This document shows positions 35,157-44,116 of a stretch of DNA of 64,000 bases, one piece after another. Within the stretch, counting starts at the first letter, position 1. Each line of letters opens with the position of its first letter. Under the pieces are notes generated by a model. It did not search any database, was not told the origin of the DNA, and was given only the letters and a program-made list of their open reading frames with translations. Location of the stretch: NCBI RefSeq assembly GCF_036244895.1, contig NZ_BQKE01000001.1, positions 3,534,001-3,598,000 of the forward strand, read 5' to 3'. The translations under genes and the position numbers were made by a program. This DNA is from Persicobacter diffluens (GTDB taxonomy: Bacteria; Bacteroidota; Bacteroidia; Cytophagales; Cyclobacteriaceae).

Positions 35157-35741
35157 ATGAAAAAGCTGAAATTTATTTTCTCAGGTTTGTTCTTACTTTT
35201 GGCTTTCCAAAGCCAGGCTCAGGTTCACCTCATCCCCGCTGCTGGGGTTACCATAGCAAAACCAAATGATGATGCATTCAATGCAAAAGCCGGCTATAAA
35301 TTTGGAGCCAGTGTTCGCATCGGGGATAAATGGTTTATTCAACCAGGACTTTTCTATACCAAATACAGCAGCGAGGTAGACCTGAATGACCTTCAAGCTA
35401 CCCAAAGCACAAGTAATATATCTTTCGATCAGACCGGCTGGGAAGTTCCTGTGATGGTAGGTTATCAATTCATCAATTCTGATATGTTTAAATTCCGTGC
35501 CTATGCCGGACCTCAGGTAGGTTTTGGCTACAAAACAGATGGAAATAATTTTGCCGATGTCTTTGATACCCAATCTACCCAATGGGCCGTGAAAGCTGGT
35601 TTAGGGGTAGACGTCCTTTTCTTCACATTAGATGCTGATTACGGCTGGGGGCTGACGGATAATTTTAAATTGGATCAGGCCTTCTCCAACAGTTCTTTTC
35701 AAAACAGATCTTTTAACATCACGCTGGGTGTTCGGATATAG
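35157..35741 (+). CDS. Outer-membrane beta-barrel protein
   Basis: 194 residues from the ATG at 35157 (MKKLKFIFSGLFLLLAF), which gives a signal peptide ending near QSQAQV; an upstream ATG at 35088 is not needed. The rest alternates hydrophobic and polar residues, with aromatic strands such as WFIQPGLFYTKYSSEV and a terminal SFNITLGVRI. This is the pattern of the eight-strand OMP_b-brl family of Bacteroidota. Confidence 0.82.
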   Translation: MKKLKFIFSGLFLLLAFQSQAQVHLIPAAGVTIAKPNDDAFNAKAGYKFGASVRIGDKWFIQPGLFYTKYSSEVDLNDLQATQSTSNISFDQTGWEVPVMVGYQFINSDMFKFRAYAGPQVGFGYKTDGNNFADVFDTQSTQWAVKAGLGVDVLFFTLDADYGWGLTDNFKLDQAFSNSSFQNRSFNITLGVRI

Positions 35742-35761
35742 GATCACCCCCGCTTCCCAGT

Positions 35762-35799
35762 AAAAAACGGGGCTCCATGATGGGGCTCCGTTTTTTTTT
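35762..35799. terminator. Bidirectional terminator between converging outer-membrane genes
   Basis: CGGGGCTCC and GGGGCTCCG pair with two G-U pairs around ATGAT, with As on the left and Ts on the right. Confidence 0.8.
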
Positions 35800-36523
35800 A
35801 ATAATTCAAACTCGCCTGATAGGTGGGGGACTTTTGGTAATAGAATTTATTGTTTTTAGTAAGCGGAAAATTCAAGCTAATAGCCCAAACATTAGCATTA
35901 ATACCCTGATAAGGCATCAAAATATTTCCATCCAAATCTACCGTCTGGAAATCTTTGTTCAGAAAATTATTCAAATAATACTGCACCTTCAAATGCGTTC
36001 CCGATGGGAAAACTACTCCTGCAAAAAGGCCATGCATCAGTCTAGGAGCACGATCGGAAAACCAATGACGACGAACGCTTTCCTTTTCGCCATTCAAAAA
36101 CAACTTCTCCTTATAATGAATGGGCACTTCAAATGAATAGCCCCCATAAAAATGCCATTTATTCAATTTCCCGAATTTAAGGGCAATAGGGATTTCAAGA
36201 TTATAAGTGCGGTGTTTGATACGCTGTTTAATATCCGGATAACTAGCGATAAAGCCCATATTTTTCACTCCGATACCTGTGAACAGTCCAAAATGTCGAT
36301 TAAAATCAAAATGGTAATGGGTATGAATATTAAATACCGGTGCCCACCGAAGGGGGCTTTCACTGCTAAGACCTTCATTATTCAGATCCGCATAAGAAAA
36401 AATCATTTCTAATTCGGTCTGAGAATAATACAGTCTTCCCTGGCCCAAAACAGGAGATTTAAACCATAAGGTCAAAAGCATCAGCCATAGGGCATATTTC
36501 GAAAAGAGGGTAGTTTTTGGCAT
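35798..36523 (-). CDS. Predicted outer-membrane beta-barrel protein, hypothetical
   Basis: 241 residues with a signal peptide (MPKTTLFSKYALWLMLLTLWF, cleavage near VLGQG) and repeated amphipathic strands rich in aromatics (HTHYHFDFNRHFGLFTGIG, KWHFYGGYSFEVPI). It probably forms a barrel. The specific family and cargo are unknown. A TTAA element lies 51 bp upstream of its start. Confidence 0.7.
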   Translation of the reverse strand: MPKTTLFSKYALWLMLLTLWFKSPVLGQGRLYYSQTELEMIFSYADLNNEGLSSESPLRWAPVFNIHTHYHFDFNRHFGLFTGIGVKNMGFIASYPDIKQRIKHRTYNLEIPIALKFGKLNKWHFYGGYSFEVPIHYKEKLFLNGEKESVRRHWFSDRAPRLMHGLFAGVVFPSGTHLKVQYYLNNFLNKDFQTVDLDGNILMPYQGINANVWAISLNFPLTKNNKFYYQKSPTYQASLNY

Positions 36524-36574
36524 TTACTTGAATTCAGTAAAAAAAGAAAACGTTTGGAAGCAAGCCTCCTGATA

Positions 36575-36798
36575 TTAACCCGAATTATTCACCGCTAAAT
36601 TCATCAACCATGCACAAGTAGTTTATTTTAAGCTTATTATAATATATTTTCTTTGATTTATAATAGCCCCAATTTAGGCAAGCTTGATTTCTCCTCATTC
36701 ATCTGTTTCGTTAGAAAAAAATCGAAATAAGAAACTATTCCTTCATTTTTTCCACCTTACCGCTAAACGAGGATTTAAGAATGAATAATCCGGATTAA
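36575..36798 (-). mobile_element. TTAA-flanked MITE, copy 8 (complete, reverse)
   Basis: 224 bp, TTAACCCGAATTATTCACCGC to AAGAATGAATAATCCGGATTAA. It fills most of the gap between two minus-strand genes, just past the terminator of the DUF5684 gene. Confidence 0.92.
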
Positions 36799-36814
36799 AT
36801 TAGTGAAACAAATC

Positions 36815-36852
36815 TAAAAAAAATGCCAAATGATTCTTCTTCATTTGGCATT
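36815..36852 (-). terminator. Terminator of the DUF5684-like gene
   Basis: AATGCCAAATGA (36822-36833) pairs perfectly with TCATTTGGCATT (36841-36852). Read on the minus strand it is followed by a run of Ts. Confidence 0.9.
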
Positions 36853-36877
36853 ATTCTTCTTAACCCTCATCAGCTTA

Positions 36878-37261
36878 TTAAAAAGTTTGCGCGCTTGCGC
36901 CAGCGGGTCCCAAATATCGAATGCTGCTATCCAAGCCTAATATCAGGTAAAAAATGGGACTCAGAAAAATCAGCCCGAGGGTAAAGCCAATGCCCTTTCC
37001 ATAAGATTGAGAGGTCAGGTGACACATCATGACATAAATAAATAAGTTGATAATGGGTAAAAATAACAATAACAACCACCACCAGGGCTTTCCGATGATT
37101 TCCAATAAAATGATGATATTATAAATAGGAATAATCGCCTTCCAACCTTCCTGTCCCGCTTTTTCAAATATTTTCCACAAAGCGACAATTTGAATCACGA
37201 TCAACGCAAAGTAGACGATCATCACTAAACCCGATCCGGCTGCATTTTCATAATTTTCCAT
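36878..37261 (-). CDS. DUF5684-family membrane protein
   Basis: 127 residues from the ATG at 37261 (MENYENAAG). Three or four hydrophobic helices surround GWKAIIPIYNIIILLEIIGKPWWW, the family hallmark. These proteins are often annotated as signal-peptidase-like or DUF5684. No catalytic residues are evident and the role is unknown. Confidence 0.8.
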   Translation of the reverse strand: MENYENAAGSGLVMIVYFALIVIQIVALWKIFEKAGQEGWKAIIPIYNIIILLEIIGKPWWWLLLLFLPIINLFIYVMMCHLTSQSYGKGIGFTLGLIFLSPIFYLILGLDSSIRYLGPAGASAQTF

Positions 37262-37337
37262 AGAACACAAATTTGTTTGACCATATAACTGATCTTTCTC
37301 AAAAAGTGTGTTCTGAGGTAAAAATTATTGCAGCCGT

Positions 37338-38732
37338 TTATTGGAAAAGATCCTGAAAAATATCCTCCAGCTTGCCAAATGCCCTGATCTGAATGCCGTA
37401 CTTTTTGAAATCTATGCCTTTCAATCCAAACTTCGAGACATAAATAGTGGAGAAGCCCATTTTTTCCGCCTCCGCAATTCTGGATTCCACATGTGTTACA
37501 GCCCTGATTTCTCCTCCCAGGCCAATCTCCGCCGCAAAACAAATGTGTGGCGGAATGGCTATTTCTTCAAAAGAAGAAACCATAGAAGCAGCCACCGCTA
37601 AATCCAATGCAGGATCCTGCACTTTCACCCCTCCCGCAATATTTAAAAACACATCACGCATACTCAATCGGTAGCCACCTCTTTTTTCCAGTACGGCAAT
37701 CAACATCTGAAGACGTTTATTGTCAAATCCGGTGGTCGCTCTTTGTGGCGTTCCATAGGTAGAGGGGCTGGCCAAAGCCTGCGTTTCGATCAAAAGGGGG
37801 CGGTTTCCTTCCAGGGTTGCACCGATGGCTACTCCGCTTAATTCTTCCTCTCTTTGGGAAATCAATACTTCTGAGGGGTTATTCACCTCTCTTAACCCAT
37901 CATTTCGCATTTCATAGATGCCCAGTTCACTGGTGGATCCAAAACGGTTTTTAATCGTCCGTAAAATCCGGTAACTCAAATGGCGATCTCCTTCAAATTG
38001 CAAAACCGTATCCACCATATGCTCCAAAACCTTCGGGCCGGCAATATTCCCATCCTTATTAATATGGCCAATAATAAAAGTGGGAGTATTGGTTTCTTTG
38101 GCAAAACGCATCAACTCTCCCGTACAATCCTTCACCTGAGAAATACTTCCGGGTGCAGAATCAATAAGCGAGGATCCCAGGGTTTGAATCGAATCAATCA
38201 CCAATACTTCTGGCTGAATTTCCTTCACCTGATTAAACACTTTGTCCAAATCAGTCTCGGTCAACACAAACAGGTTATTGTTCTTATTGTGCAGGCGATC
38301 CGCACGCATCTTAATCTGCTGTGCACTCTCTTCCCCCGAAACATACAGTACTTTTAGTGCAATTAATTTCAAGGCCACCTGCAACATCAAAGTAGACTTT
38401 CCTATCCCGGGCTCCCCTCCGATTAGCACCAAAGAGCCCGGCACAATGCCTCCTCCAAGTACGCGGTTCAATTCGGTATCCTGCGCATCAAAACGCTTTT
38501 CCTGCTGTACCTGAATATCTTTCAGCGTTACCGCTTTCTGAGCTGTCTTTCGAAAAGAACTTCCGGCTGCTACCGCATCTCCACTGGCAAATCTGGATTT
38601 TGTCGTTTTCTCAATCACTTCCTCTGCAAAAGTATTCCATTGCTGACAGGACGGACATTTGCCCAGCCACTTGGGTGCCTCATAACCACAATTTGAACAG
38701 AAATACGCTGTTTTAACTTTTGCCTTTGCCAT
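37338..38732 (-). CDS. radA: DNA repair protein RadA/Sms
   Basis: 464 residues. A zinc finger uses Cys12/15/26/29. Walker A is GGEPGIGKST (105-114), the RadA-specific KNRFGS follows, and the C-terminal third is a Lon-protease-like domain. RadA is a RecA-family ATPase that moves DNA branches during recombinational repair. It is monocistronic and reads away from glmS. Confidence 0.96.
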   Translation of the reverse strand: MAKAKVKTAYFCSNCGYEAPKWLGKCPSCQQWNTFAEEVIEKTTKSRFASGDAVAAGSSFRKTAQKAVTLKDIQVQQEKRFDAQDTELNRVLGGGIVPGSLVLIGGEPGIGKSTLMLQVALKLIALKVLYVSGEESAQQIKMRADRLHNKNNNLFVLTETDLDKVFNQVKEIQPEVLVIDSIQTLGSSLIDSAPGSISQVKDCTGELMRFAKETNTPTFIIGHINKDGNIAGPKVLEHMVDTVLQFEGDRHLSYRILRTIKNRFGSTSELGIYEMRNDGLREVNNPSEVLISQREEELSGVAIGATLEGNRPLLIETQALASPSTYGTPQRATTGFDNKRLQMLIAVLEKRGGYRLSMRDVFLNIAGGVKVQDPALDLAVAASMVSSFEEIAIPPHICFAAEIGLGGEIRAVTHVESRIAEAEKMGFSTIYVSKFGLKGIDFKKYGIQIRAFGKLEDIFQDLFQ

Positions 38733-39162
38733 ATGAATATTGATCTTGAGAAAAACGAATTTCTACAATTTCTCAGGAATAAAAAATCAATCCCTAAAAT
38801 CAGACTTTTTAGCGAAGAAAAAATTGATTTTACCAAGATGAAATAGAAATTTTAATTTTTGATGAAAAATACTTTTCCTTCAAATTTAACTTTCCTCCAC
38901 TTTAATTCCCCCTTCCAAATTCACCCTATTTCTATTTTTATCTTCCATTTTTAGATAATATTCTGCTTGAATAAATTCAACTCTTTTCGAAAACCGTATA
39001 CACCGATGCGCTGTTACCTAAATAAGTAAAGAAAATTATTTAATCTCATTAGAGCATAAAATCCGGTAATGGCCATTTTTTTGATATTCAAGTACAAATG
39101 GCTTACTTCATGAAAATTTTTGAAATAAAAACCATCAAAATTAGATAAACCTTTCTCCAATT
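38733..39162. other. AT-rich intergenic region between radA and glmS
   Basis: 430 bp with no supported gene or strong hairpin. It must contain divergent promoters, but no clear TTTG/TAnnTTTG pair was found. Confidence 0.4.
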
Positions 39163-40998
39163 ATGTGTGGAATTGTTGCTTATAAAGGACACCGACAGGC
39201 CGAGGAAATCATCATTAAAGGCCTTCAACGCTTAGAATACCGTGGATATGACAGTGCCGGAATTGCCTTATTGACCCCCGAATTATCCATTTATAAGAAA
39301 AAAGGCAAAGTAGCCGAATTACAGGCGCATATCGCCGATCAAAACACTCAATCTACCATTGGAATCGGGCATACCCGTTGGGCCACGCATGGAGAACCAA
39401 ACGATGTCAACGCGCACCCGCACTATTCTCAAACGAAAGATTTGGCCATTATTCATAATGGTATCATTGAGAATTATGCCTCCGTCAAGAAAGAATTAGT
39501 GGCGCATGGCCACGAGTTTACTTCTGAAACGGATACTGAGGTCCTGATTCATTTCATCGAATACATCCAACAGTCTAACAATGTAGACTTGGTAGAAGCG
39601 GTTCGATTGGCGTTGAAACGTGTCGTGGGAGCCTACGCCATTGCGATCATTTCCAAAAACGATCCGGATTTGATGATCGCAGCAAGAAAAGGAAGCCCAT
39701 TGGTGATTGGTTTGGGAAAAAATGAATTCTTCCTGGCTTCAGATGCGACTCCAATTGTGGAATACACCAATGAAGTGGTTTATCTGAATGACAATGAAAT
39801 TGCGGTAATTCGTGGCAACGAATTGCATATAAAAAATACAGATGATGTTGTTTCCACTCCGGAAATCACCCTCTTGGATTTGGAGTTGGAGGCTATTGAA
39901 AAGGGTGGCTATGATCACTTTATGCTCAAAGAAATTAATGAGCAACCAAGATCCATCAATGACTGTTTGAGAGGACGATTAAATGCAAGCGAAGGGCAAC
40001 TGACCTTGGGCGGAATCAGCGATTATCTGAGCAAATTGCGCCAGGCGGATCGTATCATCATTGCTGCCTGTGGTACTTCCTGGCATGCGGGCTTGGTTGC
40101 TGAATACATTTTCGAGGAATTCTGCCGTATTCCGGTTGAAGTGGAATATGCTTCTGAGTTCCGTTACAGAAACCCGGTTATCCACGAAGGCGATATTTTA
40201 ATTGCTATTTCTCAATCCGGTGAAACTGCCGATACGCTGGCTGCCATGGAATTAGCAAAGTCCAGAGGAGCGACCGTATTAGGGGTTTGTAATGTGGTTG
40301 GCTCTTCTATTGCGCGTATCTCAGACGCCGGCGTCTATACGCATGCGGGACCTGAAATCGGGGTGGCTTCAACGAAGGCATTCACCGCTCAGCTTTCTGT
40401 TCTATCCATGATTGCATTAAAAGTAGCGCAGCAAAAAGGAACCATCTCTGAAACACGCTTCCGTGAAATGTTGGCGCATTTGGAACAGATTCCAGCAAAA
40501 GTAGAAGAGGCTTTGAAGTCCGAAGAACAGATTCGCGGAATTTCGGAACTTTATCAGGATGCCAAAAACTTCCTTTACCTGGGGCGTGGATATAACTTCC
40601 CGGTGGCATTGGAAGGCGCCTTGAAACTGAAGGAGATTTCCTATATCCACGCAGAGGGGTATCCGGCGGCAGAAATGAAGCACGGACCGATTGCTTTGAT
40701 TGATGAAGAAATGCCGGTATGTTTCATTGCTACCCGTGATGGCTCTTACGATAAGGTAGTTTCCAATATTCAGGAGGTAAAAGCCCGTAAAGGGAAAGTG
40801 ATCGCCATTGTTTCCGAAGGGGACGTTTTGATTCCTAAAATGGTGGATCACGTGATTGAGGTGCCGAACACGCATGAAGCCTTCATGCCACTTGTTGCAA
40901 CCATTCCATTGCAGCTATTGTCTTACCACATCGCCGTAATGAGAGGTTGTAATGTGGATCAGCCACGAAATTTAGCAAAGTCGGTGACTGTAGAGTAA
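39163..40998 (+). CDS. glmS: Glutamine-fructose-6-phosphate aminotransferase (isomerising)
   Basis: 611 residues. Cys2 of MCGIVAYKG is the N-terminal nucleophile of the glutaminase domain. Two SIS domains follow (IAACGTSWHAGLVAEYIFEE and LGRGYNFPVALEGALKLKE), ending in LAKSVTVE as usual. It makes glucosamine-6-phosphate for peptidoglycan and outer-membrane sugars. No ribozyme-like leader was recognised. Confidence 0.98.
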   Translation: MCGIVAYKGHRQAEEIIIKGLQRLEYRGYDSAGIALLTPELSIYKKKGKVAELQAHIADQNTQSTIGIGHTRWATHGEPNDVNAHPHYSQTKDLAIIHNGIIENYASVKKELVAHGHEFTSETDTEVLIHFIEYIQQSNNVDLVEAVRLALKRVVGAYAIAIISKNDPDLMIAARKGSPLVIGLGKNEFFLASDATPIVEYTNEVVYLNDNEIAVIRGNELHIKNTDDVVSTPEITLLDLELEAIEKGGYDHFMLKEINEQPRSINDCLRGRLNASEGQLTLGGISDYLSKLRQADRIIIAACGTSWHAGLVAEYIFEEFCRIPVEVEYASEFRYRNPVIHEGDILIAISQSGETADTLAAMELAKSRGATVLGVCNVVGSSIARISDAGVYTHAGPEIGVASTKAFTAQLSVLSMIALKVAQQKGTISETRFREMLAHLEQIPAKVEEALKSEEQIRGISELYQDAKNFLYLGRGYNFPVALEGALKLKEISYIHAEGYPAAEMKHGPIALIDEEMPVCFIATRDGSYDKVVSNIQEVKARKGKVIAIVSEGDVLIPKMVDHVIEVPNTHEAFMPLVATIPLQLLSYHIAVMRGCNVDQPRNLAKSVTVE

Positions 40999-41020
40999 AA
41001 AATTTCCATAGATCAATTTT

Positions 41021-41060
41021 TAAGGCGCATTCTGATAAGGGAATGCGCCTTTTCTTTTTG
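41021..41060 (+). terminator. Intrinsic terminator of glmS
   Basis: AAGGCGCATTC (41022-41032) pairs with GAATGCGCCTT (41041-41051), then a T-rich tract. Confidence 0.9.
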
Positions 41061-41106
41061 CGGATTCATACAAACCTTTATATTTACCGCAAACATTTTT
41101 TCAATT

Positions 41107-41703
41107 ATGCCATATTTAGTTTTTGATCTGGAGATGAGTGGTCCGGATCCGGAAATCCACGATATTATTCAAGTAGGGGCCGTTTTGGTGGACGACCGAT
41201 GGAAGGAAATCAGCAAATTCTCCTCGAATGTTTGTCCAGAGAATATCAACACTATTTCGGCCAAATCAGAAGAGATTCACGGGCTTTCCAAATATGATCT
41301 GATGGATGCTCCGGCCATGTACGAAGTGTTGGAGAAAATGGAGGATTGGATTATGGAGCAACTAAATCGTGACAATACCAATCAGCTGCGTGATATTATC
41401 CTGGCCGGACAAGGGGTCATGAACGACATTAACTTTCTGCGTGAGGCTTACTATCGGGAAAATATGAAATGGCCATTTTCCTTTAAAATTGTTGATCTGC
41501 TAAGCATCAGCACTTTTGCTTTTATGATTTTGGAAAACAATGGCAAAGAGGTGCCCAAAAGGCGTGGACTCAACCATATCGCAGAATACTTCGGGCTGAA
41601 AAGGGAAGGAGAGGAGCACAACGCCCTGGAAGATAGCGAACTGACCTTGGCATGCTTTCAGGCATGTTTTGATATCGCTAAAAAAGTGACGCTTTCAGAG
41701 TAA
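41107..41703 (+). CDS. DEDDh-type 3'-5' exonuclease
   Basis: 198 residues. Motif I is FDLEMSG (6-12). The later aspartates and the DEDDh histidine occur in EEHNALEDSELT. It belongs to the DnaQ/RNase T superfamily. It lacks the size and context of a polymerase proofreading subunit, so it may act on RNA or DNA ends. A weak promoter-like TATATTTA lies about 25 bp upstream of the start. Confidence 0.85.
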   Translation: MPYLVFDLEMSGPDPEIHDIIQVGAVLVDDRWKEISKFSSNVCPENINTISAKSEEIHGLSKYDLMDAPAMYEVLEKMEDWIMEQLNRDNTNQLRDIILAGQGVMNDINFLREAYYRENMKWPFSFKIVDLLSISTFAFMILENNGKEVPKRRGLNHIAEYFGLKREGEEHNALEDSELTLACFQACFDIAKKVTLSE

Positions 41704-41747
41704 CATCATGCGGAAAATGGTTAAAAGGATATACTATTCTAATAACA

Positions 41748-42137
41748 ATGAATTTTCTGCTTTTAATCGCCGCAATAGTCTGTAGCCTGGCTTGTGCCGG
41801 GCACTTTACCATTGGAGATAAGGATTTCTTAAAACCCGTTTTGGAGAGCCAGGATGTTGGAATAATTCCTAGAAAGGTCATGCACAGCCTGTTTCATTAT
41901 ATGTCCGTCTGGATGCTTATTTCGGCGGTACTGCTTTGGGGATTTGCATTTGATTATGCCTTTGTTTTTCGAAGTACAGAGGATGTAACGCTCCTTATTG
42001 GAATTTGCTATTTGGCTTTTGCCATTGTTCAAATCCCCATCGCCATCAATAGTCAACTTGAAAAAGGGCTATTAAAAATGTTCCAGTGGATATTTTGGAT
42101 CATCATTGGTGTTTGCTGTTTGTTAAGCCTGGGGTAG
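41748..42137 (+). CDS. Four-helix membrane protein, unknown
   Basis: 129 residues with four hydrophobic helices (MNFLLLIAAIVCSLACAG, LFHYMSVWMLISAVLLWG, VTLLIGICYLAFAIVQIP, MFQWIFWIIIGVCCLLSLG). A conserved-looking HF...H pattern lies between helices 1 and 2. No family recognised. It follows the exonuclease gene by 44 bp and may share its transcript. Confidence 0.65.
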   Translation: MNFLLLIAAIVCSLACAGHFTIGDKDFLKPVLESQDVGIIPRKVMHSLFHYMSVWMLISAVLLWGFAFDYAFVFRSTEDVTLLIGICYLAFAIVQIPIAINSQLEKGLLKMFQWIFWIIIGVCCLLSLG

Positions 42138-42148
42138 TTTCAGGCATT

Positions 42149-42527
42149 TCATGCTCGCCAATGCCCTAATTTGTCTTTAAGAAATTCGATGAGGGCTTCC
42201 ATTTGATATTTCCCTGAGGCTAAATCTTCCGCCCCCCTTCCCTGTAAATTCATCCACCAGTTCATTCGGAACGTTATTGATTAGGGCAAAATAAGTAAAG
42301 GTCACAATACTGATACGCTTATTTCCATCCTGAAATGGATGATTGGAATTAATGGCAAACAACAATTAGGCAGCCTTATCGAAAAAATCAGGAGAATAAA
42401 TATCTTCCTGTACAAAAAACAAAATCTTATCCAGCTTCCCAATATCAATAATCCCATGACTCCCTCCGGATTTATCAATCAGGATTTTATGGAAATAAAG
42501 TATTTCCTCTTTGCTAGGATAATTCAT
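42149..42527 (-). pseudogene. Doc/Fic-type toxin gene broken by a stop codon and a frameshift
   Basis: From the ATG at 42527 (MNYPSKEEILYFHK) the frame runs through DIYSPDFFDKAA and is cut by an in-frame TAA. It then continues as LLFAINSNHPFQDGNKRISIV, the Fic/Doc catalytic motif. In a G-rich stretch near 42230 the frame shifts by one, after which AEDLASGKYQMEAL and a plausible C-terminus follow to TGA at 42149-42151. With both lesions the full-length toxin cannot be made. Doc proteins phosphorylate EF-Tu and are neutralised by a partner antitoxin. Confidence 0.8.
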
Positions 42528-42538
42528 TGAAAAATAGG

Positions 42539-42763
42539 TTAACCCGGATTATTCGAGCTTAAATCCTCGTTTAGCTGTAAGGCGGAAAAAATGAAGGAAT
42601 AGTTTCCTATTTCGAGTTTTTTCCAACGAAACAGATGAATGAGGAGAAAGCAAGCTTACCCAACTTTGGGATATAATAAATCAAAGAAAATAGATTTCAA
42701 AGACTTGAAAATAAACCGGCTATGATTGACGAATAAAATTTAGCGGTGAATAATTCGGGTTAA
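42539..42763 (+). mobile_element. TTAA-flanked MITE, copy 9 (complete, forward) between possible antitoxin and toxin genes
   Basis: 225 bp, TTAACCCGGATTATTCGAGC to GCGGTGAATAATTCGGGTTAA. It lies 11 bp upstream of the Doc pseudogene start and about 50 bp below the 70-residue gene, so it separates what was probably a two-gene operon. Confidence 0.92.
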
Positions 42764-42814
42764 GGTTAGGAGAGTAGCTTTACCCGCCTGATCATCAGGT
42801 ACTTCGTAGTTCCA

Positions 42815-43027
42815 TTAAGATAAGCGCTTAAACATTTCCAAATGCTTATCGATCATTTCTTCCTGTTCTCTCATTTTCAACTGACGATCCACTTCTTTAC
42901 TTTTATGTAAAATTTGATTCATAGCCGTGGAAAATTTTAAATGGTGACTTTTCGCATATTCCTCGACATAGGCAATGACCTCTGCATCGAGGGTTTCTGC
43001 CTTTTTTACCTTTAACTCTTCCATCAT
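42815..43027 (-). CDS. Small helical protein, possible antitoxin
   Basis: 70 residues, highly charged and helical (ETLDAEVIAYVEEYAKSHH, QMKMREQEEMID-like tail). The N-terminal VKKAETLDAEV could be the strand and helix of a ribbon-helix-helix domain. It is on the same strand just upstream of the Doc-type pseudogene. Antitoxins lie there, so the role is inferred from position. No family recognised. Confidence 0.6.
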   Translation of the reverse strand: MMEELKVKKAETLDAEVIAYVEEYAKSHHLKFSTAMNQILHKSKEVDRQLKMREQEEMIDKHLEMFKRLS

Positions 43028-43075
43028 TGCGTCTCCTAATGTATGATTTTATACTACTAACGCAAGTCTACCAAT

Positions 43076-43594
43076 TTAATCACTGACTACCAAGCAATTA
43101 TCAATAACAAACCACATAAACGCCTTTCCTGCCGGAGTCCTTCCTTTTTGATATACTTTCATCCCCAGCTTCTCCGCCAACTTTATGGAGCCTTGATTTT
43201 CGGCATACATCCGGGCGGACAATTGTTTGATCCTTAATTCTGAAAAGGCATAATTCATCAGTGCTTTCACCAGCTCATAACCCAATCCTTTTTGCCAATG
43301 AAAATGATCCAATATATAGCCCATCTCCAAATGTGTAGCATCCTCAAAAGAGTCAAACAAGCCAACCTCACCAATCAGCTGCTGATTTTCAATTAAAAAA
43401 ATTCCCCAGAGCCCTCCGTTTTCACCCTGATTACAGCGCTCCACCTTTGTTTTCAATTCCGTATAGGTCCAGTCGGTACGGCCGGATTGAATGTAGCGCA
43501 TATTCTTTTTTTGCTGATAGACTGATAATAAATCAACAATATCCGTGTTGCTGAGGGACCTGACTTGCAGACGGGAGGTTTCAAAAATGATCAT
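43076..43594 (-). CDS. GNAT-family N-acetyltransferase (RimJ/RimL-like)
   Basis: 172 residues from the ATG at 43594 (MIIFETSRLQVRSLS), the usual start of this group; an earlier in-frame ATG at 43630 adds 12 odd residues. The fold is marked by EVGLFDSFEDATHLEMGYILD, the acetyl-CoA loop region HWQKGLGYELVKALM, and AENQGSIKLAEKLGMK. The target is not known. Confidence 0.88.
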   Translation of the reverse strand: MIIFETSRLQVRSLSNTDIVDLLSVYQQKKNMRYIQSGRTDWTYTELKTKVERCNQGENGGLWGIFLIENQQLIGEVGLFDSFEDATHLEMGYILDHFHWQKGLGYELVKALMNYAFSELRIKQLSARMYAENQGSIKLAEKLGMKVYQKGRTPAGKAFMWFVIDNCLVVSD

Positions 43595-43616
43595 GCTAAA
43601 AAATAGTAATAAAACA

Positions 43617-43650
43617 CGAAAAGCCGGCACCCTGAGGATGCCGGCTTCGT
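43617..43650 (-). terminator. Terminator after the rpsP-rplS operon
   Basis: AAGCCGGCA (43621-43629) pairs perfectly with TGCCGGCTT (43639-43647). On the minus strand it is followed by CGTGTTTTATTAC. It separates rplS from the GNAT gene. Confidence 0.78.
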
Positions 43651-43681
43651 ATTTTTAATTCCCGAAAAGAATCCGAAAATT

Positions 43682-44041
43682 TTATTTCGCGCGACGCTCT
43701 TTGATACGAGCAGCTTTTCCTTGACGACCACGTAGGTAGAACAAACGTGCACGACGTACTTTACCCAAACGAACAACGTCAATTTTGTCGATGTTTGGAG
43801 AAAGCAATGGGAAGATACGCTCTACAGCGATACCAGAAGAGATCTTACGAACAGTGAAAGTTTCACCGTTAGAACCTGCATTACGGATCTGCATTACAGT
43901 TCCTTGGTACTGCTGGATACGCTCTTTGTTACCCTCTTTAATTTTACAGTGTACATTTACAGTATCACCGGCTTTGAACTTAGGAAGCGCTGCACGGCGC
44001 TCATTGCTCTCAGCTTCTACGAATTTAATTAAATCGCTCAT
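43682..44041 (-). CDS. rplS: 50S ribosomal protein L19
   Basis: 119 residues, family-typical: GDTVNVHCKIKEGNKERIQ, RNAGSNGETFTVRKISSGI, ERIFPLLSPNID and a basic C-terminus. It is the last gene of the rpsP-rimM-trmD-rplS operon, separated from trmD by about 75 bp that can form two hairpins. Confidence 0.97.
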   Translation of the reverse strand: MSDLIKFVEAESNERRAALPKFKAGDTVNVHCKIKEGNKERIQQYQGTVMQIRNAGSNGETFTVRKISSGIAVERIFPLLSPNIDKIDVVRLGKVRRARLFYLRGRQGKAARIKERRAK

Positions 44042-44056
44042 TATTGTAATCTTATC

Positions 44057-44115
44057 GTGCCCTCGCAGGGCACCATGTTGAATAATTTTAATTCAAAGGA
44101 GCGGCTGATCCGCTC
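44057..44115 (-). promoter_or_regulatory. Two hairpins in the trmD-rplS gap, possible L19 leader
   Basis: Read on the minus strand, GAGCGG-ATCAG-CCGCTC lies directly after the trmD stop, and GTGCCCT-GCG-AGGGCAC ends 16 nt before the rplS ATG. Short paired stems just before a ribosomal protein gene suggest autoregulation or RNA processing. There is no T run. Confidence 0.4.
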
Positions 44116-44116
44116 T

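Noticed and set aside
42177..42365. A separate 62-residue protein beginning MLFAINSNHPFQDGNKR
   Set aside because: It is the middle part of the broken Doc gene. Its upstream half reads in the same frame and its true C-terminus lies in the next frame.
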